The notes under the pieces are model-generated. The model was given only the letters and a program-made list of their open reading frames with translations, made no database searches and was not told where the DNA came from. Below, in pieces: positions 34,701-41,343 of a stretch of DNA of 44,430 nucleotides. The position numbers and the translations under genes were made by a program. The first letter of the stretch is position 1; every line of letters starts with the position of its first letter. Source of the DNA: JAFDZV01 sp966128725 (lineage in GTDB: Bacteria; Bacteroidota; Ignavibacteria; OLB7); NCBI GenBank assembly GCA_966128725.1, contig CBHYLN010000028.1, forward strand, positions 1-44,430, written 5' to 3'.

Positions 34701-35516
34701 GGCGGGGTCGTACAGCGCGCATTGTTTCAGCATGCCCTTTGTGCCGCCCCAACCGCCTGCCAGCAACACCATGCCGTTGTGCAACCGTGTCAGCGAATGT
34801 TCGCCGCTGGGTTCGCCAATCAGTGATGCCGTGGCCCGCCACTGGCCGGTTGCAGGGTCGAACAGGTCGCACGTTGTGCTGTACGAGTAGCCGCTTACAA
34901 CCAGCACCCGGCCGTCGGCCAGCACGGCCATCGCGGGCGCTGTGCGGCCGGCGCTCATCGTGCCGGCTGCTGCCCATCGGCCGGTGGCGGGGTCGTAGAT
35001 TTCCGCCGACGCCAGTATCTGGCTGCCCGAGCCGCCAATGCCGCCGGCAACAAGCACGCGACCGTCGTTCAGCAACACGGCGCACGCGCGGCCGCGCGGC
35101 GTGTTCATCGTGCCGGTCATCGTCCATCGATCGGTGGCGGGGTTATACAGCTCGCAGGTGCGCATTGCCGAATCGCCCACGCCGCCTATTGCCAACGCCT
35201 GGCCATCGCGCAACAGCACCACGCAATGGTGTGCTCTGGGCAGATTCATCAATGCGGCAGGGCGAATCGTGTTGCGCAGCGGATCGTACAACTCGCACGC
35301 GGTGGTATGGTTCTCCGGCAAATCCAATCCGCCCGTGATCAGCACCGAGCCGTTCTGAAGCAGCGTGCCAACGGTACGGTAATGGTGATATGTGGCGGTG
35401 GGGCCATCCATCCATTCCCACGATGCTGGCTGCGAACGAAGCAGGGGGCCGCGTGCGGCCAATGCCATCACGAAGGTTGCAATGCCGACGAGAATACGAA
35501 GAGCGGGCATGCCCAT
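31740..35516 (-). CDS. Kelch-repeat beta-propeller secreted protein
   Basis: 1258-aa exported protein. After the signal (ALRILVGIATFVMALAARG) come about a dozen Kelch/galactose-oxidase-type repeats in two blocks (residues 45-400 and 480-740). Each block repeats the pattern LLxDGRVLVAGG, xxTCELYDPATGRW and TMNxPRxxHxAxLL. Then follow an IPT/TIG-like region (PVIVRMTPTRTQHPDG), an ASH-like domain (ITLANAHLLGNQDFSIPP) and a degenerate T9SS-type C-terminus (VVYNLAGQPTVSML, GVPSGWYVVVVSTPEG). ATG 35516 has AAGGA 9 nt upstream. It sits between oppB and oppC on the same strand. Galactose-oxidase copper ligands were not identified, so binding rather than catalysis is likely. Confidence 0.88.
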   Translation of the reverse strand: MGMPALRILVGIATFVMALAARGPLLRSQPASWEWMDGPTATYHHYRTVGTLLQNGSVLITGGLDLPENHTTACELYDPLRNTIRPAALMNLPRAHHCVVLLRDGQALAIGGVGDSAMRTCELYNPATDRWTMTGTMNTPRGRACAVLLNDGRVLVAGGIGGSGSQILASAEIYDPATGRWAAAGTMSAGRTAPAMAVLADGRVLVVSGYSYSTTCDLFDPATGQWRATASLIGEPSGEHSLTRLHNGMVLLAGGWGGTKGMLKQCALYDPATESWRATGSLSRGRCDHQAFLLPDGRVMIVGGIDAHVAGQDNTCYALATSEIYDPNAGTWAAGPTLPLEESYFAGTMLPTGLLWCGVGGKRNGPADPELQHLGTFLLDYSVSRMSAGDQLPSPSIWPTLTMTPAGFGALLGGTTDCVGSIQAQSKRYAFEASAWETPAGIPTLAIVGHTATLLATSPPRIMVVGGRSTSALAATTLLINAGDVHPATASAGPSLLRARFEHTATLLQDGSLLIVGGTDGTTPGGIGTVERYNPQSGMDTVATLPEPRFFHTASLLPSGNVLVAGGTSSGTLASCYVYDPACDEWLQTAPMNAPRWGHNATVLPSGAVLVSGGYGASNKPISSCEIYDERTRGWITVGPLATARARHTATLLPTGQVLVSGGLDGSNTSLRTTEIFSPVSRTWRAGSDLPEAVYAHAAAVLPDSRLLICGGITQNAGGCDAARGTVIAEQDFGYVDSVRPVIVRMTPTRTQHPDGERLTLAISGNGFRDNANGASSASNGSTFDAPFNYPVVELRRFGQDRVDGDVLRYAEFDAGNARWTDSSTQVRVALGRPGRRLLPAGWYAVTVIANGVRSRSMPLLVAYNDPRPEQGIVVDSVRGKCLERTFTAWSACGTTIVLDAAGSHNVAMTVDSTNADSVKRVTVRLIATDSTGSYTVLINGKRVVAGTLNPLAATVVTDERSACRQYEFTISSPCDVTSIAIDPAFSTNVELAADPPPPAQAVRVRIRLVDSTRDGRFLARDGSGAVYTGFIERTGLPFVVNAPTGPLTIGQATCDTIAVTNPYSSRTITLANAHLLGNQDFSIPPSQLPMTLAPGETRRLLVCYNPTPNGRTADTLMIDAECDVALIALSGPAVPAFYGTGTNCGATIGFRPASATKRMVVASAPTLDPASMRLRIEVAAYGPADGLAPLDAPVVYNLAGQPTVSMLATAERASASGTLASRHRTFQANLAGVPSGWYVVVVSTPEGPISFPITIAH

Positions 35517-35573
35517 ACGGAACATTCCTTACGCGCCGGAGGTTGTGGGGATGGGGTAATTGTCAAGGGTTTT

Positions 35574-35602
35574 CCCGGATTCATTACACGCATGAATCCG
35601 GG
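35574..35602. terminator. hairpin between oppB and the Kelch gene
   Basis: CCCGGATTCAT (35574-35584) pairs perfectly with ATGAATCCGGG (35592-35602) across a 7-nt loop. It lies about 90 nt past the oppB stop and 57 nt before the Kelch start. No U-run follows on the minus strand, so it may separate the two units by weak termination or RNA processing. Confidence 0.5.
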
Positions 35603-35693
35603 CACGATACGCCGCGCCACAGGGCAACCCTTGAAAAGCCATCGGCGGCACGGCGCGCATTGTAAGCGCCCCGGCGCGCCTGCTTGCAGCCTG

Positions 35694-36638
35694 TTAGGAC
35701 AGGCGAACCTTTGGATCGAGCAGCGAGTAGATGATATCCACCGTGAAGTTCACCGCAACGAAGATGATCGCCGTGAACAGCACCGTTCCCTGAATCAGCG
35801 GGAAATCCAACTGGATAACCGCGTCGAACGCCAGGCGGCCGATGCCGGGCCAGTTGAAGATCGATTCCACGAAGAACGTGCCGGCAAGCGTGCCGGCAAG
35901 CCACGTGGAGACCGTGGTCACAACCGGGTTCAGTGCGTTGCGAAGCGCGTGCTTCAGTACCGTCACCTTCGTGGAAAGCCCCTTGGCGCGAGCCGTGCGC
36001 ACATAATCCTGGCTCATTACGTCCAGCATCGAGCTGCGCGTAATGCGGGCGATGATCGAAAGCGGGCGGGCGGCCAACGCCATCAACGGGAGGATCAGCT
36101 TCGTGAGATTGATCCGGTTGCCCTCGAATACGTAGCCCGAAGCGCTCTTGATCCAGCCCAGCCACTGGTTGAACAACACCTGCATGAAGTTGGCGAGCAC
36201 GAACACGGGAACGGATATGCCCAGCAGCGCGATCACCATCACCGTGTAGTCGAACCAGGTGTTCGGCTTCCAGGCTGAGATTACGCCGATGCCAACGCCA
36301 AGGATCGTGGCAATCAACAACGACGTCGCGGCCAGCATCGCTGTGGCGGGGAAGCGCTCCAGAATCGTTTCGCGCACATCCAGGTTCGAGGCAAAGCTGC
36401 GACCAAGATCACCGGTTACCGCCTTGCCAAGAAAGTCCGCGAACTGAATGTAGATCGGCTCGTCCAGCTTCCACATCTTCCGGATCGAAGCCAGCGTCTG
36501 CAAGTCGGTCCGCTGCCCGGCCACAAGCCGTGCCGGGTCGCCGGCCGGAAGCACGCGCACCAGCACGAACGTGACGGCAATCACGCCGAAGATGATCAGC
36601 ACCGAATTCACCAACTGCCGGAGAATGTACGTCGCCAT
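35694..36638 (-). CDS. oppB: oligopeptide/dipeptide ABC transporter permease
   Basis: 314-aa OppB/DppB-type permease. It opens MATYILRQLVNSVLIIFGVI, followed by FVLVRVLPAGDPARLVAGQ and the long periplasmic loop (LDEPIYIQFADFLGKAVTGDLGRS region). The EAA loop is DYVRTARAKGLSTKVTVLKHALRNAL. FVESIFNWPGIGRLA and the C-terminal LLDPKVRLS are typical. The in-frame sequence upstream of ATG 36638 is not family-like. GAGG lies 12 nt upstream. Its partners oppC and oppD are 4 kb downstream beyond the Kelch gene, an unusual arrangement. No oppA is nearby. Confidence 0.92.
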   Translation of the reverse strand: MATYILRQLVNSVLIIFGVIAVTFVLVRVLPAGDPARLVAGQRTDLQTLASIRKMWKLDEPIYIQFADFLGKAVTGDLGRSFASNLDVRETILERFPATAMLAATSLLIATILGVGIGVISAWKPNTWFDYTVMVIALLGISVPVFVLANFMQVLFNQWLGWIKSASGYVFEGNRINLTKLILPLMALAARPLSIIARITRSSMLDVMSQDYVRTARAKGLSTKVTVLKHALRNALNPVVTTVSTWLAGTLAGTFFVESIFNWPGIGRLAFDAVIQLDFPLIQGTVLFTAIIFVAVNFTVDIIYSLLDPKVRLS

Positions 36639-36724
36639 ACGCCAGTATTGCCTCGGGAAAGTAACCGCCGCCGCCAGTGCCACGATAAAGGCCCTGCGCC
36701 GAACAAGCCGGGCGAAGATAGCGA

Positions 36725-36738
36725 CGCGCGCGCGCGCG
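36725..36738. repeat. (CG)7 tract
   Basis: Seven CG units in the divergent gap between oppB and the DUF1990 gene, a sequence prone to Z-DNA. No gene is disrupted. Confidence 0.8.
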
Positions 36739-36895
36739 ATGCAACCCGTGTGTTGACGGCGCAGGTCAATCGGGCTGTGTTGCGCGCGCGGAGCGCCATC
36801 ATGGCGTGGTAGCTGGGCGCGCAGTGCGGCCGGGGTGCATCGATTTCGTACACGGTGTTGCGCCGTGTTGCCGTGCGCCACGATAACTTGCGCCC

Positions 36896-37549
36896 ATGGA
36901 CGCATCCAACCCCAACCGGGAACTGACCCTGCCGATGACTCGTCGCCAGAGAGAGGTGCTTGATTCACTTCGCGGGCGATCGTTCAACTACGATGCCGCG
37001 CGTGCCGACCAAATCAACGCCGAGCATGGCTGGACCTTTGAGACCGCCGAAACAGTGCTTCCGGCCGAGCCGCCCGGGCCGCCGGCCGCGCGAGGTGCCT
37101 TTGCCGTGGCGCGCGAGGTACTGGAAAGCTGCACGTTTGTTGATCCTGCGGTGATCCGTGCGATCTTCGATCCGGCAACGCCATTGCTGGGCCGCGACTT
37201 GCTGCTGCTGGTGAAGCCCGCGCCATTTGTTCGCCTTCAGTTCGCCGCGCGTGTTGTGCGTGTGATCGATACCAGCAATGCCGAGGAAAGCGCCTGGGGG
37301 TATGCCTATCGTACGCTGGAAGGGCATCTGGAGCAGGGGGAGATATGCTTCAGCGTCCACAAGCGCCATGCCGACGGAACCCTGCGCATCAGGGTGGAAC
37401 GGTATTATCGCATGGCGCCGATCACCAACCCGATTGTGCGCATCGGCTCGCGACTGGTAGGCCCGCGCCAGCAGCGCCGTTACATGCGGTACGTGTTGCG
37501 AAGGATCCCGGAGCTGGTGGCCGAGGGGATGGCGTCGGGTGCTGCTTGA
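36896..37549 (+). CDS. DUF1990 (UPF0548) family protein
   Basis: 217 aa. The second half fits DUF1990: FVRLQFAARVVRVIDTSNA, WGYAYRTLEGHLEQGEICFSVHKR and LRIRVERYYRMAPITNPIVRIG, then GPRQQRRYMRYVLRRIPEL. The N-terminal SFNYDAARA matches the family opening F-x-Y. Function is unknown; the fold is probably a START/SRPBCC-like beta cup. The ATG has no Shine-Dalgarno and sits 9 nt after GATAAC, so a leaderless transcript is possible; ATG 36935 is the alternative. It is divergent from oppB. Confidence 0.8.
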   Translation: MDASNPNRELTLPMTRRQREVLDSLRGRSFNYDAARADQINAEHGWTFETAETVLPAEPPGPPAARGAFAVAREVLESCTFVDPAVIRAIFDPATPLLGRDLLLLVKPAPFVRLQFAARVVRVIDTSNAEESAWGYAYRTLEGHLEQGEICFSVHKRHADGTLRIRVERYYRMAPITNPIVRIGSRLVGPRQQRRYMRYVLRRIPELVAEGMASGAA

Positions 37550-37561
37550 TGGACAACCAAC

Positions 37562-37616
37562 GGCGCGCTTCGCGCCACCGCTTGACTTTCACTTCGTGGC
37601 GCGATACATTCGCGCC
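37562..37616 (+). promoter_or_regulatory. ECF-gene promoter with two GGCGCG dyads
   Basis: TTGACT (37582-37587), a 17-bp spacer and TACATT (37605-37610) make a good sigma70-like promoter. GGCGCGA-TACAT-TCGCGCC (37598-37616) places the -10 at the centre of a perfect 7-bp dyad. A second dyad GGCGCG-CTT-CGCGCC (37562-37576) lies just upstream of the -35. Repressor binding is a natural reading. The upstream dyad could also act as the DUF1990 terminator hairpin. Confidence 0.5.
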
Positions 37617-37815
37617 GTGACTCAACCCCGGTTGTCCGGCCAGGCCCTGCATGGGCTTCCGGACGATTCACGTACACATAACCACACGGATCCGCATGGC
37701 ACATTGATAGATCGGTACAGCCTTCTCCTCAAGCGTTTACGCCAGTACGGTGTGCGCGTGCAGGGGATGGACGAATGGCATTTACCCCAACACCATTCGC
37801 GAGGGCTTCTGATCC

Positions 37816-38325
37816 ATGAAATGTTCACCGCAGAATTCACGCCACGTTGGCGCGCTTGTGCCGCTGGTAACCAGCGCCATGAGCCGCCGTGTTCCCAATG
37901 TCCGCTTTGAAGTGCTTCTGGACGCCGTAAGCGCGGCCGTGGAGCGTTCCATGCAATCGGCCTTCCTGCAATCCGATCGTTCACCCGCTGAAGTGTACTG
38001 TTGGCTGCGAACCGCAACCATGCGCGAGCTGTTGCGCGAATTCCGGCTGGCCGGCCGTTACGTTGGCCACGAGCATCCCGCCACCGCGTTCGATGATGAA
38101 CCTGGATACCACACCGCCGACCACGGCGCAATGCGGAGTGTGCTGTGGGGATGGCTGGTGCAGCATCTGGGCCACTCCGTTGCCGAAACAATGTGGCTGC
38201 ACTCGATCGAGGGATGCCCGCCGCGCGACATTGCCGCCATGCAGCGTACAAGCGTTGCATCGGTGAAGGCGCGGATCACCCGGGCACGAAAAACAATGCG
38301 CCGGCATCGTGCCGCGCTTGTGTAG
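37816..38325 (+). CDS. small ECF-like RNA polymerase sigma factor
   Basis: 169 aa. Residues 15-80 resemble sigma region 2: VRFEVLLDAVSAAVERSM sits where AEDLVQEVF-type text is expected, then YCWLRTATMRELLREFR. Residues 105-165 are a sigma region 4 helix-turn-helix: ETMWLHSIEGCPPRDIAAMQ followed by SVASVKARITRARKTMRRH. The acidic linker between is short. Sequence divergence from standard ECF groups is high, so group and target promoters are unknown. No anti-sigma gene is adjacent. The ATG is preceded by GAGGG 12 nt upstream, and in-frame stops rule out a longer start. The predicted leader is about 200 nt. Confidence 0.72.
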   Translation: MKCSPQNSRHVGALVPLVTSAMSRRVPNVRFEVLLDAVSAAVERSMQSAFLQSDRSPAEVYCWLRTATMRELLREFRLAGRYVGHEHPATAFDDEPGYHTADHGAMRSVLWGWLVQHLGHSVAETMWLHSIEGCPPRDIAAMQRTSVASVKARITRARKTMRRHRAALV

Positions 38326-38369
38326 CCGTGCAATCCGGCCGGTTCGCGGGCCACGTCGTGTGCGAATAC

Positions 38370-38501
38370 ATGGGCGGATATGTGACCGTGATAAAAAAAA
38401 GCCCGCTTGTGATGTTCGATGTCGACGAATTTCCTACCAACTGGTTCTATCAAGTGATGGTGCACGAGAACGGGCGTTTACTGTGGAAATGTCCCGCTTG
38501 A
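38370..38501 (+). CDS. possible small protein, 43 aa
   Basis: ATG frame starting MGGYVTVIKKSPLVMFDVDE and ending in LLWKCPA. Its composition (aromatic, acidic and aliphatic residues in balance) is much more protein-like than other frames of this gene-free region. It includes the A8 run in VIKKSP. There is no Shine-Dalgarno and no known domain; the frame also extends upstream without a start. Treat as speculative. Confidence 0.22.
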   Translation: MGGYVTVIKKSPLVMFDVDEFPTNWFYQVMVHENGRLLWKCPA

Positions 38502-38662
38502 ACCTCACCATCACGCGAGCACGCCGTGTACGACACTTGTTGGTTGGTGTTGTGCGTGGTGTTCCAAACGCGGAGGCCGTCACCCCGGGTCCCGCGAATG
38601 CCGGCGTGATGGTGCGCACATTCACAATCCAACGGAATTGTGTTCACCATCACACGCAAGGT

Positions 38663-38801
38663 TGCGGAATGCGCATGACAGGGTTCTCCTGCAAACGGCA
38701 CGGCTTATGCGTGAGGACCCTGTCCCCGTCGGTTCGGGAAGCCGTCGGCGCGGATGTCGGCTTTGGCGGTACCGATGGAGGTTCCACCATGGCATTCCGC
38801 A
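38663..38801 (+). ncRNA. candidate structured RNA (multibranched)
   Basis: An outer 10-bp perfect stem P1 (38663-38672 with 38792-38801) encloses three hairpins. P2 is 12 bp (38677-38688/38713-38724), extended by 4 bp after one mismatch (38690-38693/38708-38711). P3 is 6 bp (38739-38744/38758-38763). P4 is 4 bp (38776-38779/38783-38786). The wobble pairs in P2 are G.U on the plus strand and would be A.C on the minus strand, so plus-strand RNA is favoured. The P2 loop carries CGGCTT, identical to the 3' arm of P3, allowing a pseudoknot or switch. An intrinsic terminator lies 240 nt downstream. No known RNA family was recognised. Confidence 0.3.
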
Positions 38802-39042
38802 GGGCGGGTTATGTAGGTCGCGGCAGGTCAGGGAAGTAATTCCATTGCGGTCGCGAAGGCATCTCCCGGAGAACATCGGATCGGCTCGTGGCGCGGGCGT
38901 CTTATCAGTCGGTTCTTATAGTGCGCCCGTTACTGGTGCCGTTGTGTGCCACGCATCGTTCCGATTGCCAACCGGGATTTGTACAACCCGATGCCGTTGC
39001 CTACGTGGGCGGAGTGGCGACTGCCACATTGGAGTCGCACGG

Positions 39043-39080
39043 AACGCCGGTCTCTCATACACGAGAGGCCGGCGTTTTCG
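39043..39080 (+). terminator. intrinsic terminator, plus strand
   Basis: A 13-bp stem (39043-39055 with 39064-39076, one U.G pair valid only on the plus strand) and 8-nt loop run straight into a T-tract, GCGTTTTCGTT. It would end a plus-strand transcript coming from the sigma-factor locus or from the candidate RNA; no other plus-strand gene is upstream. Confidence 0.6.
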
Positions 39081-39169
39081 TTGTGGCATAGGCGCTGTGG
39101 TGCGTATGCCAGTGCCGCTGCCGTAATCGATGCCGACCGCTGTGTACAGCAAACGCCTGGATACGAACA

Positions 39170-39195
39170 GGCCTGGCAAGCAGTGCTTCCAGGCC
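39170..39195 (-). terminator. hairpin downstream of asnB
   Basis: GGCCTGG-C-AAGC (39170-39181) pairs with GCTT-CCAGGCC (39185-39195), 11 bp with one bulged C and a 3-nt loop, 31 nt past the asnB stop. No U-run follows on the minus strand. Confidence 0.4.
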
Positions 39196-39226
39196 CGGGT
39201 GTGCGGAGCATCTTACGGATCGCCGC

Positions 39227-41158
39227 CTATGTGCTTTTGTTCCCCATATACCGATCGTACCACATGCATGCGGTCAGCAGATTCCAGATCTCGCGATCGA
39301 AGTTCACCTGGCCCGAAGCATGCCGTGCGAACATGTGCTCGATGAAATCCTTCTGGAACATCCCGTGCTTCATGATCTCCGAGCCCATGATATGCTCGCG
39401 CGCGAACGACGCCAGGCGTCCTGTGCGCAGCCACTCGCGCACCGGCGCTGCAAATCCCTGCTTCGGGCGATAGATGATCTCGTTCGGCAGGATGCCCTCG
39501 GCCGCCTTCTTCAGGATGTACTTCGGCTCGTTGTTCTTCAGCTTCAATGCGGAGGGGATGCGGTACGAGAACTCCACCAGGCGATGATCCAGGAACGGCA
39601 CGCGCGCCTCGATCGACACCGCCATCGACATCTTGTCCACCCGCATCAGCAACAGCTCGCCAAGGCGGCTCTTGAACTCGTAGTAGATCATGTCGCGCAG
39701 ATAGTCGTCCGGCAGTTCGCCCTTGGCCATCTGGCGCGCGTGGTTCATGTAGTGCGTTGCAATCCGCCCGGAGCGCTGCACCCCGGCCCGGAACTCCGGC
39801 GACAGCAGGCGAGCCTTCTGTTGTTCGGTGAAGCTTACCGCGCCGCCGTAGAACGACGAATCACCCTCGGCCGCACGGCGCGCGTAATCGGTCATGATCC
39901 AATCCGGCCGGAACGCCTTCAGGCCGGCGTAGGCCATCTTGCTGGCGAAGCGGGGGAGCATGCTGTGGTAATACCGCTGGAACCGTAGCTCGCGCTGGTA
40001 CAGCTTGTAGCCGGCGAACTGCTCGTCGGAACCCTCGCCTACCTGCACCACTACCGTTCCGGACTCGCGCGCCAGCTTGCTAACGAAGTACATCGGCACG
40101 CACACCGGGTCGGCATTCGGCTCGTCCTGATGCCATACCATCGAGGGGAGGAAGTCGATAAGATCCTTCTCCTCCAGAAAGATCTCGTGGTGGTTGGTGC
40201 CGAACTTGCCCGCGATCTGCCGTGCAAATCCCAGCTCGTTGTATTTCTCCAGATCCCGGTAGCCAACCGAAAACGTCTCCACCGGGCGATCCATCAGCTC
40301 CGACATCAGGGCCACGTTCAACGAGGAATCGATGCCGCCGGAAAGCAACACGCCGAACGGCACGTCGGCCATCATGCGCAGCTTGATCGAGTCGCGCAGC
40401 AGGCGGCGGATATTCTCCACGCAGTAGTCCTCGCGCGCGCAGTCGGCGGGGGAATGCTCCTCGGTGCGGTTGTTCATGTCCCAGTACTGCCGGCGCGTTG
40501 CCGTGCCGTGGCGATCAATCACCATGTAGTGGCCGGCCTCCAGCTTGTGGATCCCCTTGAACAATGTTTCGTTCGGCGGGGTCATCAGCAGCGACAGGTA
40601 GTCGTACAATCCCTGTTCGTTCAGCTCGCGCGCGATCGCCGGGTGTTCCAGAATGCTCTTGATCTCCGATCCGAAGAACACCGCGCCGGCCTGCATCGTG
40701 TAGTACACCGGCTTGATGCCGATACGGTCGCGCACCAGCAGCAGCTCCTGTTTGCGGGCATCCCAGATGGCGATGCCGAACATGCCGTACAGCTTGGTGA
40801 TGAACTCCAGCCCGTACTCCTGATAGGCGTACAGGATGGTCTCGGTGTCGGTGCGGGAGTGGTATGTGTAACCGCGCGATTCCAGATCGCGGCGGATCTC
40901 CATGTGGTTGTAGATCTCGCCGTTGAACACAATCCAGATCGTGCCGTCGGCGTTCGACATCGGCTGATGCCCGGCCGAGGAAAGATCCACAATCGAAAGC
41001 CGTCGGAATCCAAGCCCGACACGGCGATCAGGGGTGAGATAGATGCCGGCGTCGTCCGGCCCCCGGTGGGTGATCGCGGTGGTCATCCGCTCCATGAGCT
41101 CCGGAGTGACCAGTGATTCCGTACCGCCGTAGTTGAAGATGCCAAGGATGCCGCACAT
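39227..41158 (-). CDS. asnB: asparagine synthase (glutamine-hydrolysing)
   Basis: 643 aa. The class II glutaminase domain begins at Cys 2 (MCGILGIFNYGG), with THRGPDDAGIY, RRLSIVDLSSAGHQP and FNGEIYNH forming the glutamine site. The synthetase domain has the PP-loop LLSGGIDSSLN and later VGEGSDEQFAGY and EARVPFLDHRLVEFSY. Length fits the AsnB group. In many genomes such AsnB paralogues sit in surface polysaccharide clusters and may amidate sugars, so free asparagine synthesis is likely but not certain. The upstream gap to crtI contains TATATT (41195-41200) as a possible -10. No Shine-Dalgarno. Confidence 0.92.
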   Translation of the reverse strand: MCGILGIFNYGGTESLVTPELMERMTTAITHRGPDDAGIYLTPDRRVGLGFRRLSIVDLSSAGHQPMSNADGTIWIVFNGEIYNHMEIRRDLESRGYTYHSRTDTETILYAYQEYGLEFITKLYGMFGIAIWDARKQELLLVRDRIGIKPVYYTMQAGAVFFGSEIKSILEHPAIARELNEQGLYDYLSLLMTPPNETLFKGIHKLEAGHYMVIDRHGTATRRQYWDMNNRTEEHSPADCAREDYCVENIRRLLRDSIKLRMMADVPFGVLLSGGIDSSLNVALMSELMDRPVETFSVGYRDLEKYNELGFARQIAGKFGTNHHEIFLEEKDLIDFLPSMVWHQDEPNADPVCVPMYFVSKLARESGTVVVQVGEGSDEQFAGYKLYQRELRFQRYYHSMLPRFASKMAYAGLKAFRPDWIMTDYARRAAEGDSSFYGGAVSFTEQQKARLLSPEFRAGVQRSGRIATHYMNHARQMAKGELPDDYLRDMIYYEFKSRLGELLLMRVDKMSMAVSIEARVPFLDHRLVEFSYRIPSALKLKNNEPKYILKKAAEGILPNEIIYRPKQGFAAPVREWLRTGRLASFAREHIMGSEIMKHGMFQKDFIEHMFARHASGQVNFDREIWNLLTACMWYDRYMGNKST

Positions 41159-41343
41159 GGGGCTGAATTCTGTGAGAGAAATCGGAGAAGGATCAATATA
41201 CTCGTTTCAAGCCGGAGCGCATGTTGCCCGCGCGCCGGTGAACAACCGTATACACGAACCAATCGTGGGCGAACCGTGTTGAAGGGCAGCCGGCCACGGT
41301 GCCAGTACGCGCCGGGTTTGGCCGTTAACTACGCATCAACATC

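Larger units (their letters stand above)
38326..39226. other. gene-free region downstream of the sigma gene
   Basis: About 900 bp without a convincing gene. It holds an A8 run (38393-38400), a possible 43-codon frame (38370-38501), the candidate structured RNA (38663-38801), an additional hairpin (38623-38642), a plus-strand terminator (39043-39080) and a hairpin near the asnB end (39170-39195). The long frames present are R/G/V-rich and look like chance. Confidence 0.6.

Noticed and set aside
35561..35566. TTGACA on the minus strand before the Kelch gene
   Set aside because: Position relative to the gene is good, but at 16-18 bp downstream the sequence is C-rich (ACCTCC), so no promoter is claimed.
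37539..37910. Plus-strand frame containing LIDRYSLLLKRLRQYGV and LLIHEMF, reminiscent of sigma region 2
   Set aside because: It is out of frame with the sigma gene, and region 2 is already complete in the accepted frame with normal spacing to region 4, so a frameshifted N-terminus is not needed.
38309..38839. 176-codon plus-strand frame after the sigma gene
   Set aside because: Arg/Gly/Val-rich, no start context and no family; its protein-like stretch is in a different frame.
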